Assembly (NCBI GenBank): GCA_017305195.1
Contig: JAFKMU010000053.1
Location: forward strand, 1 to 64,000
DNA length: 64,000 bases
Direction: 5' to 3'
Source: Verrucomicrobiota bacterium
Lineage (GTDB): Bacteria > Verrucomicrobiota > Verrucomicrobiia > Chthoniobacterales > Terrimicrobiaceae
Position numbers and translations under genes: made by a program. The number at the start of each line of letters is the position of its first letter. The stretch's first letter is position 1. Under the pieces are notes generated by a model. It was not told the DNA's origin, ran no database searches, and saw only the letters and a program-made list of their open reading frames with translations. Of this stretch, positions 8,340 through 18,494 are shown in pieces.

Positions 8340-8795
8340 TTATTCCAGGTTGACTTGGATCTTGCGGGGCTTGGCTTCCTCGGCCTTTGGCAGGGTGACC
8401 GTCAGGACGCCGTCCTGATAGGCCGCCTTGACCTCGTCGGGCTTGACCGGCGACGGCAGCGTCACGCTGCGGGTGAACGTTCCGAAGTACCGTTCGCTAC
8501 GGAAGCTCTCGCTTCCCCGCTGCTCGGCCTCCGCCTTGCGCTCGCCGGAGATGGTCAGCACGTCGTCCTGCAGTGAAATGTCGAAGTCATCCTTCGTCAC
8601 TCCAGCCAGTTCGACGCGAACCGTGACCTTTTCCTCGTCTTCAAAAACATCCAAGGCGGGAGTCCAGTTTTCGGGAAAGCCCGAAGCGTTGCCTGCCAGT
8701 TGGAACGCGGAATCCAGGAGATCCCGCAGGGACGAGAGACGGTCGAACGACGACCAGGTAGTCAACTCAGGGTTACGATATTTGATGATGCTCAT
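8340..8795 (-). CDS. Hsp20/alpha-crystallin small heat-shock protein (copy 2)
   Basis: 151 residues from the ATG at 8795, which is preceded by a strong ribosome site AAGGAGGA about 7 bases upstream; this decides the start over a longer frame. The alpha-crystallin domain has WTPALDVFEDEEKVTVRVEL, then AGVTKDDFDI. The ARNGVL-like GVLTVTLPKAEE and the tail PRKIQVNLE complete the fold. It is a molecular chaperone that forms oligomers with denatured clients. The 190-base upstream gap includes an A/T-rich block (TATAAATA) but no certain CIRCE or sigma-32 site. Confidence 0.92.
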   Translation of the reverse strand: MSIIKYRNPELTTWSSFDRLSSLRDLLDSAFQLAGNASGFPENWTPALDVFEDEEKVTVRVELAGVTKDDFDISLQDDVLTISGERKAEAEQRGSESFRSERYFGTFTRSVTLPSPVKPDEVKAAYQDGVLTVTLPKAEEAKPRKIQVNLE

Positions 8796-8986
8796 AGGTG
8801 ATTTCCTCCTTGCAATATCCTTTGAGCCTAAAGCGTGCCGCGAACGAGATGGCAACCAGAGATGTGTGTAAGCTATTTATAGTAAGAGTATAACACCTCA
8901 ATGCCCGCAAGAGCGGCCAGGAATAAAAGAGTCATTCTGACGCAGTTATTGGAAAAAATTGGCACTCGATACGGCGACACGATGAC

Positions 8987-9964
8987 TCAATTCTCTAGGA
9001 CAGCTCCGAACGAACCACCCAGTTCGTTTGCCATCTGGATGATCTGCCATCCCACGAACACGACGACGAAGGCGTAAAAGACTCGGGGCGTCCAAGAGGA
9101 AATGAGATTGAGCTGATCAAAGGCCGATTTCTGAAACCGGATCGACGCGCGGGAAAGCTCCTCGTCGAGTTTGCCTGCGGCTTCGCCGGTTTCGATGGCG
9201 CGTACGAGTTCCTCAGGGAATCCCCGCTCCGAGGCAAACGCCTCGCCCAGGTGTGCCGTTCCCGAGGCGACGCGATGGATCGCTCTCTCGGAAGCCGAGG
9301 CAAGGATCGCATTACCGCAGGCCTGCCCGGCCGCAGAAAAGGCTTCCAGGAATCCTCCCCCGGCCCGGATCGAAATCGAGGCGATTGACGCGTAGCTCCA
9401 CGCGGACCAAGTGAGAAATCCCCGCCCGAGAAACGGAATACCCTGAAACGCCGCCGCCGCGGAAGGCGTACTGGCAAGGGCTCGGCGCAGCGGTTTCCAG
9501 GCAAGCCAGATGCCGCCGACGACCAGATAGAGGGCCGCGAGGGTCGGAATCACCGTGGCCAGGTAATGCGCCCAGTTCCCGGCCATGATGGCGGACGGGA
9601 TCGAAAGCAGGATCACGCTGGCATGAAAGACCACGACAGGATAGGCCGAGCGCATCACGAGCATCCGCCGGGCGGCGTCGAGTTCCGCATAATGAACGCT
9701 TAATTCCCGAAAAACCTCCTCAAGCCGTCCGCTCTTCTCCCCCACCTCGACAACATAAGCGTCCCGGGACGGAAATCCGGAGCTGATCAATGCGCCGCTG
9801 ATGGAGGATTGCCAGTTGGCCTGAATCTGCCGGGCCGCCCGACCCAGCCGACTGGCGGGGTTGCGTCCCATGACCTCCAGGGCGCCGAGAAAGGAGAATC
9901 CTCCTTGTGCCAGCTGGGCAAGTTCGTGAAAAAGCTGCTCTTTGAGCCGAAAGCTGAGTTGCAC
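8987..9964 (-). CDS. Type II secretion / type IV pilus inner-membrane platform protein (GspF/PilC-like)
   Basis: 325 residues, shorter than typical GspF (about 400). Two T2SSF repeats are seen: the first near residues 8-110 (LFHELAQLAQGGFSFLGALE, then VVEVGEKSGRLEEVF), the second near 185-300 (IRAGGGFLEAFS, then AIETGEAAGKLDEEL). Hydrophobic segments at about 112-150 and at the C-terminus (FYAFVVVFVGWQIIQMA) complete the membrane platform. It is an orphan here: no GspE, GspG or PilT genes adjoin. Its start is 29 bases from the divergent ribD start. Confidence 0.88.
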   Translation of the reverse strand: MQLSFRLKEQLFHELAQLAQGGFSFLGALEVMGRNPASRLGRAARQIQANWQSSISGALISSGFPSRDAYVVEVGEKSGRLEEVFRELSVHYAELDAARRMLVMRSAYPVVVFHASVILLSIPSAIMAGNWAHYLATVIPTLAALYLVVGGIWLAWKPLRRALASTPSAAAAFQGIPFLGRGFLTWSAWSYASIASISIRAGGGFLEAFSAAGQACGNAILASASERAIHRVASGTAHLGEAFASERGFPEELVRAIETGEAAGKLDEELSRASIRFQKSAFDQLNLISSWTPRVFYAFVVVFVGWQIIQMANELGGSFGAVLEN

Positions 9965-9993
9965 CGCGGGGATGTTTCTTCAAATCTGCCGTA

Positions 9994-11016
9994 ATGCCAT
10001 CGCAAAAGCGAGACCTAGATGACCGCAAGTTCATGCGCGCCGCGCTTGCTGAAGCTCGCAAGGGACTTGGCCTCACCCACCCGAATCCTGCCGTGGGAGC
10101 CGTCATCGTGGCGGGAGGCCGTATCGCGGCCGCCGGTTGGCATCGCGGAGCCGGCCTGCCGCATGCGGAGATCGAGGCCTTGCGAGCGCTCGACCGATCG
10201 CCGAAAGGTGCCACGATCTATGTCACTCTGGAGCCATGCTCAACCCATGGGCGCACGCCGCCCTGTTGCGACGCGATCGTGCAAGCTGGTTTCCGCCGGG
10301 TTGTTTACGGAGCGACCGACCCCAACCCCAAGCATGCCGGTCGCGCCGACAAAGTGCTTGGAAGCCATGGCATCGAAGTAACCTCCGGCATGCTCGCCGA
10401 GGAATGCGAGGCCCTGAACCGGTACTGGAACAAGTGGATCGCCACCGGGTTGCCGTATGTGGTGGCAAAGGCCGCGATGACGCTGGACGGAAAGATCGCC
10501 TCTCATCCGGAAAGCCGCTGGCTCAGCAATGAACGCTCTCGCCGCGAGGTGATGAAACTGCGCGCCCGCATGGGGGCGATCATGGTGGGCGGCGAAACCG
10601 TGCGCGTCGATGATCCGCAACTGACGGTGCGGGGCGTCCGTGTGAAAAGCCAGCCTTTGCGAGCGGTCTGGACGCGCTCGGGCCAGCTTCCGGCTTCCGC
10701 CCGGCTTCTGCAGTCCCCCTCCCCGGCGGTTTTATTTCGCAACGTTCCTCTGGCGCGGGCGCTGCGCCGCCTGGGGGAGCAGGGCATACCCAGCGTGCTG
10801 CTGGAGGGCGGCGGACGGTTGCTGGGAGAGGCGTTTGACCGGGGGCTGGTCGATGAGGTCTGTCTTTATCTGGCGCCCATGATTTCTGGAGGCCTCATCC
10901 CGACGATTGCCGGGCGGGGCGTGGGTTCCAACGGCGACGGCATTGCCTTGGAAGGCGTGAATTACCGCCGCCTTGGCGACGATGTCTGCCTGACCGGTCG
11001 CGTCGTCAGAAATTGA
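9994..11016 (+). CDS. ribD: Bifunctional riboflavin deaminase/reductase
   Basis: 340 residues, normal for RibD. The N-terminal deaminase acts on diaminohydroxyphosphoribosylaminopyrimidine and has its zinc site visible as H57-A-E59 and C82/C91 (PCSTHGRTPPCC). The C-terminal reductase (from about 145) starts with PYVVAKAAMTLDGKIA and carries the NADPH region SVLLEGGGRLLGEAF. Together they catalyse steps two and three of riboflavin synthesis. The other rib genes are not adjacent. The 3' end overlaps that of the convergent penicillin-binding protein by 11 bases. Confidence 0.95.
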   Translation: MPSQKRDLDDRKFMRAALAEARKGLGLTHPNPAVGAVIVAGGRIAAAGWHRGAGLPHAEIEALRALDRSPKGATIYVTLEPCSTHGRTPPCCDAIVQAGFRRVVYGATDPNPKHAGRADKVLGSHGIEVTSGMLAEECEALNRYWNKWIATGLPYVVAKAAMTLDGKIASHPESRWLSNERSRREVMKLRARMGAIMVGGETVRVDDPQLTVRGVRVKSQPLRAVWTRSGQLPASARLLQSPSPAVLFRNVPLARALRRLGEQGIPSVLLEGGGRLLGEAFDRGLVDEVCLYLAPMISGGLIPTIAGRGVGSNGDGIALEGVNYRRLGDDVCLTGRVVRN

Positions 11017-13417
11017 TCGGTTCCGGCGTGGGAGCCGAGATCGCGGGCGCGTCGAAGTGGGTGTCCAGCGGCTTGACTGCCTCGGCCCGGCGCACTTCCG
11101 GCTCGGGTCCAACGGGCGTCGGCTGAACCGACTCCATCGGCACGGCCGCAGGCGAGGCCTGAGCCCCGTTCCCCGCCTGATCCGGCGCCTGCGGTTGCGG
11201 AGCGTCGGTCTTGTCCTCGTGGGTAACCGGGATGGCTTTGGCCACAGGAATATTCTCGTCGAAACGCTGTGCATCGGGCCGCACGGAGTTGTAGACATCG
11301 CTCAATCCGAGCAGCGTCGGCTCCGCCATGGCGATCGGGCGGATCGTGGCAAGGTCTACCGCGAGAGCCGCACGAGGCCATTCCTCCTGGTTGTATTCCT
11401 TTGCGTAGTTGCGCACACCGCCGCCGTGAATGTCGCAGCGGACGGTGGGCGCCTGCGCATCGGTGGCCCACTCGGTGTAGGTGTAGGAGGTCTTGTTGCC
11501 GCCGCCTGCGGCCGTATTGCGCAGGGTCTGCTGACATTGTGGGGTCGCCAGCAGTCCGGAGGCGCTGCAAATCTCCACCGCCTTTAGGGTATCCGGACGT
11601 TTGAAGTCCGTCGCGGGCAGTTCGTCGGCTGCAGCGTTCATCACCTTGGACCAGATGGGTAGCGCCAGATCCCGTCCGAATGCCCCTCGGAAAATCTTCG
11701 TTGGACGATCAAAGCCGACCCAGACGCCACAGGTCACCGAACTGTCGTACCCAAAGAAATACGTGTCGGTGAAATTGTAGGCGGTGCCGGTCTTGCCTGC
11801 GGCGGGAAACCGGCCGAGTCCATACTCAGTGTAGGCGATCGCGCCAGTGCCTTTCTGTAGGGCGTCCGTCAGTCCGGCGTGGGTCTGGTATGCTGCCTCG
11901 GGGCTGATCGCCTTCACCTTTTGCTTGTCCGAGGAAAATACGATGCGGCCGTCGGAATCGGTGATGCGCTGGATGATGAAAGGCTCCTTCGGGCGCGATC
12001 CGCCGTTGGGGAACACGGTGTAGGCCAGCGTGACCTCCTGGAGGGTGGCTTCGCTGCTGCCGAGAAAGGAATTGGCGTAATTGCGCAGCGGCGAAGCAAT
12101 GCCGGACGCCTCGGAGACCTTCTTGATCTGGTCGAGCCCCGCCATGAAGCCCAGCCGCACTGCGGCGGCGTTTTTGCCGCGTGCCAGGGCCTCGCGGGTG
12201 GTCATCGGGCCGTCGTACTCGTTGTTGGCGGTCTCGACGCCCCATTCGCCCAGGATGCCGGTGTCGCCGCCGACCATGACATAGCGATTGTCAATACACG
12301 CATCCTCGACGATCTGCCCGGGGAAGATTCCCTTTTCATAGGCTGCGGCGTAGACGAACGGAACGAATGCCGTGCCGATCGGCCGCCGCGCCATGGTGGC
12401 GCGATTGTACTCGCTGTGCTTGAAATCGCGCCCTCCCACCATCGTCAGGATGCCGCCTGTGGAATTATCCAGGGCCATCACGGCGCACTGGAGGTATTTC
12501 GGCTCGGGCATCTTCACCGCCATGTTGCCCTTGTTGATCTGATCCTCGATCGACTTGGCCGCGGCTCGGTAGGAATCGAAAGTCACATGGGAATAGCCGG
12601 GCAGGCGCTCCACCTTGGACAGCACGTCGCGCATCGACTGCTCGGCGGCTTTCTGCATCTTGAGATCGAGCGTGGTATCGATGCGGAATCCGCCGTTCAT
12701 TGCCCGCTCATAGCCCAGCGCAGCCACGGCCTGCTGGCGGATATAGTCGACCGCGTAGGAAACCTTGAACGGGTTGGTGCGCTTCAGCACATACAGCGGG
12801 AGGCTGAGCTGCTCGTCGAGCTCCCGACCGTTGAGAAAGCCCTGCTCCTTCATGCGCCGCAGAACAAAATTGCGGTTCTGGGTCGCTCCCTCCTTGTTGT
12901 TCCAGGGCGAGAGAGCCTGGGGGCTCTTTAGCAGGCCCGCGAGCATGGCCGCCTGCCCCGGGTCAAGCTCCAGCGCGCTCTTGCCAAAGTAGCCCTTGGC
13001 CGCAGCCTCGACGCCGTAGAAGCCGCTGCCGAAATAGACGCGGTTGAGATACATCTCCATGATCTGATCCTTGGAGAAGTTTTCCTCGATGCGCTGGGCG
13101 AGGAACATTTCCACAAACTTGCGCTTGTAGGTCCGTTCCCGCAGCTCGAAGGAGTTTCGCGCAAGCTGCTGGGTCACCGTGCTGGCTCCCTGTGCGATCT
13201 TGCCCCTGCGATAATTCGCCAAGGCTGCGCGCAGGATGCCCATGTAATCGACGCCGCCATGCTCGTAAAATTTGTTGTCCTCGGCCGCGATGACGGCCTT
13301 GGGCATCCAGGGCGAAATCTTGTTCAGAGGCACCGGATGGCGGTTCTGAATGAAAATCTTTCCGATCTCCACGCCGTCCCGGTCAAAAATCACCGAGGCC
13401 GCCTCCATCTTGTCCAT
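11006..13417 (-). CDS. Class A penicillin-binding protein (PBP1A-like); true N-terminus uncertain
   Basis: Bifunctional peptidoglycan glycosyltransferase/transpeptidase. The GT51 domain shows AAEDNKFYEHGGVD, GASTVTQQLARN and QRIEENFSKDQIMEMYLNRVYFGSG motifs. The transpeptidase domain has an SxN-type triad region and KTGTAYNFTDTYFFGY. A proline-rich periplasmic tail ends the protein. The ATG at 13417 falls after the membrane anchor. The same frame stays open upstream to a stop at 13625-13627 and encodes a basic stretch (SRSRRKKKP) and a helix (FYAPFLLLGIGAAGAWVAWL), but no ATG, GTG or TTG precedes them. The real start, a frameshift or a sequence error therefore remains to be resolved. Confidence 0.9.
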   Translation of the reverse strand: MDKMEAASVIFDRDGVEIGKIFIQNRHPVPLNKISPWMPKAVIAAEDNKFYEHGGVDYMGILRAALANYRRGKIAQGASTVTQQLARNSFELRERTYKRKFVEMFLAQRIEENFSKDQIMEMYLNRVYFGSGFYGVEAAAKGYFGKSALELDPGQAAMLAGLLKSPQALSPWNNKEGATQNRNFVLRRMKEQGFLNGRELDEQLSLPLYVLKRTNPFKVSYAVDYIRQQAVAALGYERAMNGGFRIDTTLDLKMQKAAEQSMRDVLSKVERLPGYSHVTFDSYRAAAKSIEDQINKGNMAVKMPEPKYLQCAVMALDNSTGGILTMVGGRDFKHSEYNRATMARRPIGTAFVPFVYAAAYEKGIFPGQIVEDACIDNRYVMVGGDTGILGEWGVETANNEYDGPMTTREALARGKNAAAVRLGFMAGLDQIKKVSEASGIASPLRNYANSFLGSSEATLQEVTLAYTVFPNGGSRPKEPFIIQRITDSDGRIVFSSDKQKVKAISPEAAYQTHAGLTDALQKGTGAIAYTEYGLGRFPAAGKTGTAYNFTDTYFFGYDSSVTCGVWVGFDRPTKIFRGAFGRDLALPIWSKVMNAAADELPATDFKRPDTLKAVEICSASGLLATPQCQQTLRNTAAGGGNKTSYTYTEWATDAQAPTVRCDIHGGGVRNYAKEYNQEEWPRAALAVDLATIRPIAMAEPTLLGLSDVYNSVRPDAQRFDENIPVAKAIPVTHEDKTDAPQPQAPDQAGNGAQASPAAVPMESVQPTPVGPEPEVRRAEAVKPLDTHFDAPAISAPTPEPINF

Positions 13418-13754
13418 CTGCGACAGATCGAACTGGGCGGCGGATTGGCGAAATTGAGCGGAGAAAATCAGCCAGGCTACCCATGCCCCGGCGGCGCCAA
13501 TACCAAGGAGTAGGAAAGGGGCATAAAACCACCATCGTGTGAGGAGGGGCTTTTTCTTGCGTCGAGAACGGGAGGGCTTCTCCCAATTGTAAAGTCCGTT
13601 ACTGATCCCGCCTATTTCCCATGATCAGGGGGTCTTCGCAAATGCGAAAATTTCAAAAATAACAACAGCTCCCGCCTTTCTTCTTGATACTGCATATTAA
13701 TTGCACTTGACCAAGAGAGCGCTCTTTGGAGAATCGGCACCCTCTCTATCAACC

Positions 13755-15149
13755 ATGCTGAAACGCACACTAGCACCGCTCTTGCTCTCGGCCGCCTCAC
13801 TGATGGCCGGAGTAGCAACGCAATCGGAACAAATCAGTGACCCCGCCAAGCCCTGGTGGGAGTGGGATAATGCCACCGGCGACTGGTTTGGAGCCCGGAC
13901 CACCCTGCAGGACCATGGTGTCGATCTTTTCGGCAGCTATTCTGCGGAAGTCTGGGGCAACACCACCGGCGGTCTCAAGCAGGCTACGGTTTATACCGGC
14001 CTGATGACCTTCGGCACCGAGGTGGACCTCGAGAAGCTCGTCGGCTGGAAAGGTGCGACGGTCAGCACGACCTGGCTCTGGCTCAGCGGACGGGATGCCT
14101 CCGAGGATCTGGCGGGGAACTTCCTCACGGTCTCAAACATCGCGGGCTTCAACACCCTGCGCATGCTTGAGATGTGGTTCCAGCAGAACCTCTTTGATGA
14201 CAAACTCTCCATTCGCGTGGGACAGATCACTGCGGACAGCGAGTTTCTCACCTCGACCTACAGCTCGCTCTTCCTGAACGGCACGTTCGGCTGGGCTCCG
14301 TCGATGTACACCAACCTGCCGGAAGGCGGTCCCGGATATCCGATGGGCACCCTCGGCGTGCGCGTTGCGGTGAATCCGTTCGATTGGCTGACGCTGCAGA
14401 GTGCAGTCTTCCAAGGCAACGTCTTTGCTCAGACTGCCAACCGCCATGGCTTCCGCTGGGATCTCGATTCCAACAACGGCTACTTCTGGATGAATGAAAT
14501 CCAGGGCCGCTGGAACCAGGGTGAGGAAACCTTTGCCCTGCCTGGCGAAGCCAAGTTTGGCGTGTGGTTCCACACCGGCAGCTTTGCTGATCCGTATTAT
14601 GACGAGGATGGCATTCCCCTTGCCGATTCCTCGTCCACGGGCATTCCTCAGGATCATGACTGGAACTACGGCTTCTACTGGGTCCTCGACCAGATGCTGT
14701 TCCGCGAAGCTCCTTCGGTGGTCACAACCGAGGGCCTGAGCAAGGATGGCAAGGGAGTCGTGAGCAAGAACCCGCAGACGGTTGAGAAGCCCTCCCAGCA
14801 GGGTCTCGGCTTCTTCGGTCGTATCGCCTTCCAGCCGCAGGATCGGAACTTCCTCGGCTTCTACTTCGACACCGGCCTTGTTTACACCGGTCTCATCCCG
14901 ACCCGCGACGAAGACCGCCTCGGCGTTGGTTTTGCCTACGCCCAGCTCTCCAACGGCGCCCAGGATAACCTCGAACTCGAGGGATCTACGGGAGTCGGTG
15001 CAGAGATGGCTGTCGAGTTCAGCTACGAAGCAGTCATTACGCCCTGGCTCTCCGTCCAGCCGGATGCGCAGTTGATCATCAATCCGGGCGGAACCCAGGA
15101 TCTGAACAACGCCTTCCTCGTCGGAGGCCGTGTCACAGTGACGTTCTAA
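13755..15149 (+). CDS. OprB-family carbohydrate-selective porin
   Basis: 464 residues. The signal peptide (MLKRTLAPLLLSAASLMAGV, then ATQS) decides the ATG at 13755 over a longer frame. The mature protein begins with the family opening WWEWDNATGDWFGARTTLQD. Beta-strand-like alternation and aromatic girdle residues follow, with FGWAPSMYTNLPEGGPGYP and a C-terminal aromatic strand (GRVTVTF), as in OprB outer-membrane barrels. It probably allows passive uptake of sugars across the outer membrane. It is followed by a clear hairpin terminator and is therefore monocistronic. Confidence 0.88.
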   Translation: MLKRTLAPLLLSAASLMAGVATQSEQISDPAKPWWEWDNATGDWFGARTTLQDHGVDLFGSYSAEVWGNTTGGLKQATVYTGLMTFGTEVDLEKLVGWKGATVSTTWLWLSGRDASEDLAGNFLTVSNIAGFNTLRMLEMWFQQNLFDDKLSIRVGQITADSEFLTSTYSSLFLNGTFGWAPSMYTNLPEGGPGYPMGTLGVRVAVNPFDWLTLQSAVFQGNVFAQTANRHGFRWDLDSNNGYFWMNEIQGRWNQGEETFALPGEAKFGVWFHTGSFADPYYDEDGIPLADSSSTGIPQDHDWNYGFYWVLDQMLFREAPSVVTTEGLSKDGKGVVSKNPQTVEKPSQQGLGFFGRIAFQPQDRNFLGFYFDTGLVYTGLIPTRDEDRLGVGFAYAQLSNGAQDNLELEGSTGVGAEMAVEFSYEAVITPWLSVQPDAQLIINPGGTQDLNNAFLVGGRVTVTF

Positions 15150-15176
15150 ACGTCTGGCAACGCTTCCTATCCAATC

Positions 15177-15211
15177 AAAGGGGTGGGCCCGACAACGGGT
15201 TCACCCCTTTT
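15177..15211 (+). terminator. Rho-independent terminator of the porin gene
   Basis: A perfect 9-base-pair stem AAAGGGGTG (15177-15185) and CACCCCTTT (15202-15210) with a 16-base loop is followed by a short T stretch. It lies 28 bases past the porin stop. Because the right arm ends in T's and the left begins with A's it can also act on the convergent lspA transcript. Confidence 0.8.
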
Positions 15212-15229
15212 GCTTTGGAGAAACGCGAT

Positions 15230-15712
15230 TTATTTTGCTTCGGCCTTGGCTTTTTTCTGAGCGCGTTCCTCGCGGAAACTCGCTATGACGAACAGTCCCG
15301 CAGCGACACAGATGCAGGAGTCGGCGACGTTGAAGGTCGGCCAGTGGCCATACCACGGGAGGATGACGTCGAGGAAATCCACGACGAACCCGTGGCGAAG
15401 GCGGTCGATCAGGTTGCCCGCGATTCCGGCTACGAGCAGTGCGCCAGCCCACTTCGTGGTCAGGTAGGCGAACTTTCCTTTCCAGAAGAGAAAAACCAGC
15501 ACCAGCAATGCGGTGGAGGCCAGGCCGACGAAAAAGTAGTTGTTATCGCGGAACATGCTGAAGGCCGCCCCGGTATTGTGCGCCTGGATGATGTTGAAGA
15601 ATCCGGGGATGACCGGAATCGTCACATCCATTGGCACATACCGCAGCACCAGTTCCTTCGTGATCTGATCAATCACGAAGAAGGGCAAAGAAACGGCCAG
15701 CAGCCACTTCAT
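15230..15712 (-). CDS. lspA: Lipoprotein signal peptidase (signal peptidase II)
   Basis: 160 residues with four hydrophobic helices, the standard LspA size. The aspartyl protease pair is visible: D112 in GFVVDFLD and D131 in FNVADS, with the conserved upstream [14 protein letters not shown]. It cleaves the signal peptide of diacylglyceryl-modified prolipoproteins in the inner membrane. It overlaps the ileS stop by 4 bases (ATGA). The ileS-lspA order is common in bacteria and supports the assignment. Confidence 0.96.
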   Translation of the reverse strand: MKWLLAVSLPFFVIDQITKELVLRYVPMDVTIPVIPGFFNIIQAHNTGAAFSMFRDNNYFFVGLASTALLVLVFLFWKGKFAYLTTKWAGALLVAGIAGNLIDRLRHGFVVDFLDVILPWYGHWPTFNVADSCICVAAGLFVIASFREERAQKKAKAEAK

Positions 15713-18426
15713 TTGACGGCAGCGAAGAGATCAACCGCCTCGGCGCAGCGTCCGCAAAGCTCCGGGTGCGCGGAGATGGTTCCCACCTCGGGGCGGAAAC
15801 GCCAGCAGCGTTCGCACTTGCGGTTGGAGGTCTTGGCGACATCGACAGCCACCTCGGCTCCCTCGCGGAGATGGAGGTCGCTCAGGATGAAGATTTCGTC
15901 GAGTTCGGCCTTCACCGCATGAGCGGCATCATCCGCCGGAACGGCGAGATCGACCCGTGCTTCCAGCGTTCCTCCGATCACCCCGCCCTTCTGGGCAGAC
16001 TCGAGAGCCTGGGTGATGTTGCCACGCAGCGCGAGCAGGTGGTCAAAGGTGGCGATGATCTCGTCGTTCTTCCACTTCGGATCGACCTCCGGGAAGAGCT
16101 GGAGATGGATGGAATCGCGACCATCGAAATAGCCCCAGGCTTCCTCCGTGGTGAAGGAAAGGATCGGCGCAAGCAGGCGGGTCAGCGTGTCGAACACCTG
16201 GCGCATCGCGAACTGCGTCGCCCGGCGACGAGCCGACGAGGCGGCATCGCAGTACAGGCGGTCCTTCGTGATGTCGACATACAGGCTGCTCAGGTCGACG
16301 GCGCAGAACTGGTTCACCGAGTGATAAACGCGATGGAACTCCAGCTTGTCGTAGGCGTCGCGGCAGGTCGCCACCAGATTCTGCAACTTGGCAAGAATCC
16401 AGCGATCCACCAGCGTGAGACTTTCCTCCGGCACGGGCGCCGAGGCGTCGTAATCATGCAGGTTCGCCAATAGAATGCGCAGGGTGTTGCGGATACGACG
16501 GTAGGCGTCGGTCAGGCGGGTAAAGATTTCCTCCGAGAACGGAACGTCGTCGGTGAAGTTGATACTGCTCACCCAGAGGCGCAGCAGGTCGGCGCCGTAT
16601 TTGTTGACGTAATGCTCGGCCTCGGTCGGCTTCTGGTAGCCGCCCTGGGCGGACTTGGAGATTTTCTTCTTCGTGTCGACGTCTACGACGAAGCCATGCG
16701 TGAGCACGGCTTTATACGGAGCCACGCCATTCAGCGCGACCGAGGTCATGAGCGAACTCTGGAACCAGCCGCGATGCTGGTCCGTCGCCTCGATGTAGAG
16801 GTCGGCCGGGAATTGCAGGTCGGGATGCGTGCGCAGCACGGCTTGATGGCTCACGCCGGAGTCGATCCAGACGTCGAGTGTGTCGTTGCGGCGTGAGATC
16901 GTATCCGGGAGGCCGACGAGGGCGGCCCACTCGGCATCATTGAGCTCGAACCACGCATTGGTCCCCTTCTCGGCGATGACGTCGGCTACCTTGCGAATGA
17001 CGTCGGGGTCGAGGATCGGAGCGCCGGAAGCGTCGTAAAAAACCGGGAGCGGCACGCCCCAGGTGCGCTGGCGCGAGATGCACCAGTCGGGGCGCGATTC
17101 TACCGTGCCGCGAATGCGGTTGCGGCCCCAGTGCGGGAGCCAGGTCGTGCTGTCGACCGCTTCAAGTGCCTTGCCTCGCAGATCGTCGATGCGGATGAAG
17201 AACTGCTCGATGGCGCGGAAGATCACCGGCGTCTTGGAACGCCAGCAATGCGGATAGCTGTGCTGGTAATCCTCACGGGCGACGAGAGCCCCGCGCTCGG
17301 CGAGGATTTCGATCACGCGCTCGTTGGCCTTGAAGACGTACTTGCCGACGAGTTCCGGCACGCCGACGTCCTCGGTGAAGCAGCCATTGTCATCGACCGG
17401 GGAAAGAAGCGTCAGTCCCTTCTGGCGGCCCAGAAGGTAGTCGTCCTCGCCATGGCCGGGAGCGATATGGACTGCGCCCGTGCCTGTGTCGAGGGTGACG
17501 AAATCAGCGGTGTAGACCGTGGCCTCGCGGTCGAGGAAAGGATGCTTCGCCTTGGTGCCTTCGAGATCGGCTCCAGCAAAGGCCTCGTGAACCTGCGATG
17601 ACGATGCCCCGGCAACCTTGACGAAGTTTTCCAGGAGAGCCTGGGCGACGATCACATCCCCCAGCCCTTCCACCGTGGCCCGCACATAGTTGTGCTCCGG
17701 GTGGACGGCGATGGCGAGGTTGGCCGGGAGCGTCCACGGAGTAGTCGTCCAGATGACGATGCTGGCCTTGCCTGCGAACGGCCCGCTGGTCACGGCAAAT
17801 TTGACGAAGATGGCTGGTGAGGTCTTGTCCTGATACTCCACCTCAGCCTCGGCCAGCGCGGTCTGCGCGCCCGTGCTCCAGAGAACCGGCTTCTTGCTCT
17901 GATAAACGAGGCCGTTCTCCACGAACTTGGCAAAGGAGCGGACGATCTCCGCCTCATAACCCGGAGCGAGTGTCAGGTAGGGATGCTCCCACGTGCCGAG
18001 CACGCCGAGGCGGCGGAACTGGCGGCGCTGGATGTCGATGAACTTGCGGGCGTACTCCTCGGAACGCTTGCGGATTTCCACGGGCGAAAGGCCCTTGGAT
18101 TCTTTCACGACCTTGAACTCGATCGGCAGGCCGTGACAATCCCAGCCCGGGACGTACGGAGCACGGAAGCCGCTCATGGAGCGCGACTTGACCACGAAAT
18201 CCTTGAGCACCTTGTTGAGGGCCGTGCCCATGTGGACGTCGCCATTGGCGAAGGGCGGACCATCGTGCAGGACGTAGACAGGAGCGTCCTTGCGAGCCTC
18301 CTGAATGCGCTCGTAAAGCCCGCTCTCCTCCCACTTCTTGAGAATCTCCGGCTCGCGTGTGGTGAGCCCGGCTTTCATCGGGAAATCCGTCTTGGGAAGA
18401 TTCAGCGTGTCCTTGTAACTGCTCAT
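15709..18426 (-). CDS. ileS: Isoleucyl-tRNA synthetase
   Basis: 905 residues, class I synthetase charging tRNA-Ile. The HIGH-type motif is in [16 protein letters not shown] near residues 56-71 (HMGT), and the KMSKS-type loop is [11 protein letters not shown]. The editing CP1 domain includes [13 protein letters not shown]. The C-terminal zinc site CERCWRF, then CGRC, is the bacterial-type zinc finger. The lspA start overlaps its stop. No T-box-like leader is seen in the 68 bases upstream. Confidence 0.97.
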   Translation of the reverse strand: MSSYKDTLNLPKTDFPMKAGLTTREPEILKKWEESGLYERIQEARKDAPVYVLHDGPPFANGDVHMGTALNKVLKDFVVKSRSMSGFRAPYVPGWDCHGLPIEFKVVKESKGLSPVEIRKRSEEYARKFIDIQRRQFRRLGVLGTWEHPYLTLAPGYEAEIVRSFAKFVENGLVYQSKKPVLWSTGAQTALAEAEVEYQDKTSPAIFVKFAVTSGPFAGKASIVIWTTTPWTLPANLAIAVHPEHNYVRATVEGLGDVIVAQALLENFVKVAGASSSQVHEAFAGADLEGTKAKHPFLDREATVYTADFVTLDTGTGAVHIAPGHGEDDYLLGRQKGLTLLSPVDDNGCFTEDVGVPELVGKYVFKANERVIEILAERGALVAREDYQHSYPHCWRSKTPVIFRAIEQFFIRIDDLRGKALEAVDSTTWLPHWGRNRIRGTVESRPDWCISRQRTWGVPLPVFYDASGAPILDPDVIRKVADVIAEKGTNAWFELNDAEWAALVGLPDTISRRNDTLDVWIDSGVSHQAVLRTHPDLQFPADLYIEATDQHRGWFQSSLMTSVALNGVAPYKAVLTHGFVVDVDTKKKISKSAQGGYQKPTEAEHYVNKYGADLLRLWVSSINFTDDVPFSEEIFTRLTDAYRRIRNTLRILLANLHDYDASAPVPEESLTLVDRWILAKLQNLVATCRDAYDKLEFHRVYHSVNQFCAVDLSSLYVDITKDRLYCDAASSARRRATQFAMRQVFDTLTRLLAPILSFTTEEAWGYFDGRDSIHLQLFPEVDPKWKNDEIIATFDHLLALRGNITQALESAQKGGVIGGTLEARVDLAVPADDAAHAVKAELDEIFILSDLHLREGAEVAVDVAKTSNRKCERCWRFRPEVGTISAHPELCGRCAEAVDLFAAVK

Positions 18427-18494
18427 GAGAAACGGACACCTCTACCAGCGCCGCCCCTCAGGGTCAAACGCGAGCTGCCAAGATCGGTCGCCGA

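Noticed and set aside
8900..8990. CIRCE or sigma-32 heat-shock element before the Hsp20 genes
   Set aside because: One TTGGCACTC half-site exists but the inverted partner is absent, and no -35/-10 heat-shock pair with correct spacing was found.
18427..18494. T-box riboswitch upstream of ileS
   Set aside because: The interval is too short and lacks the T-box conserved motifs.
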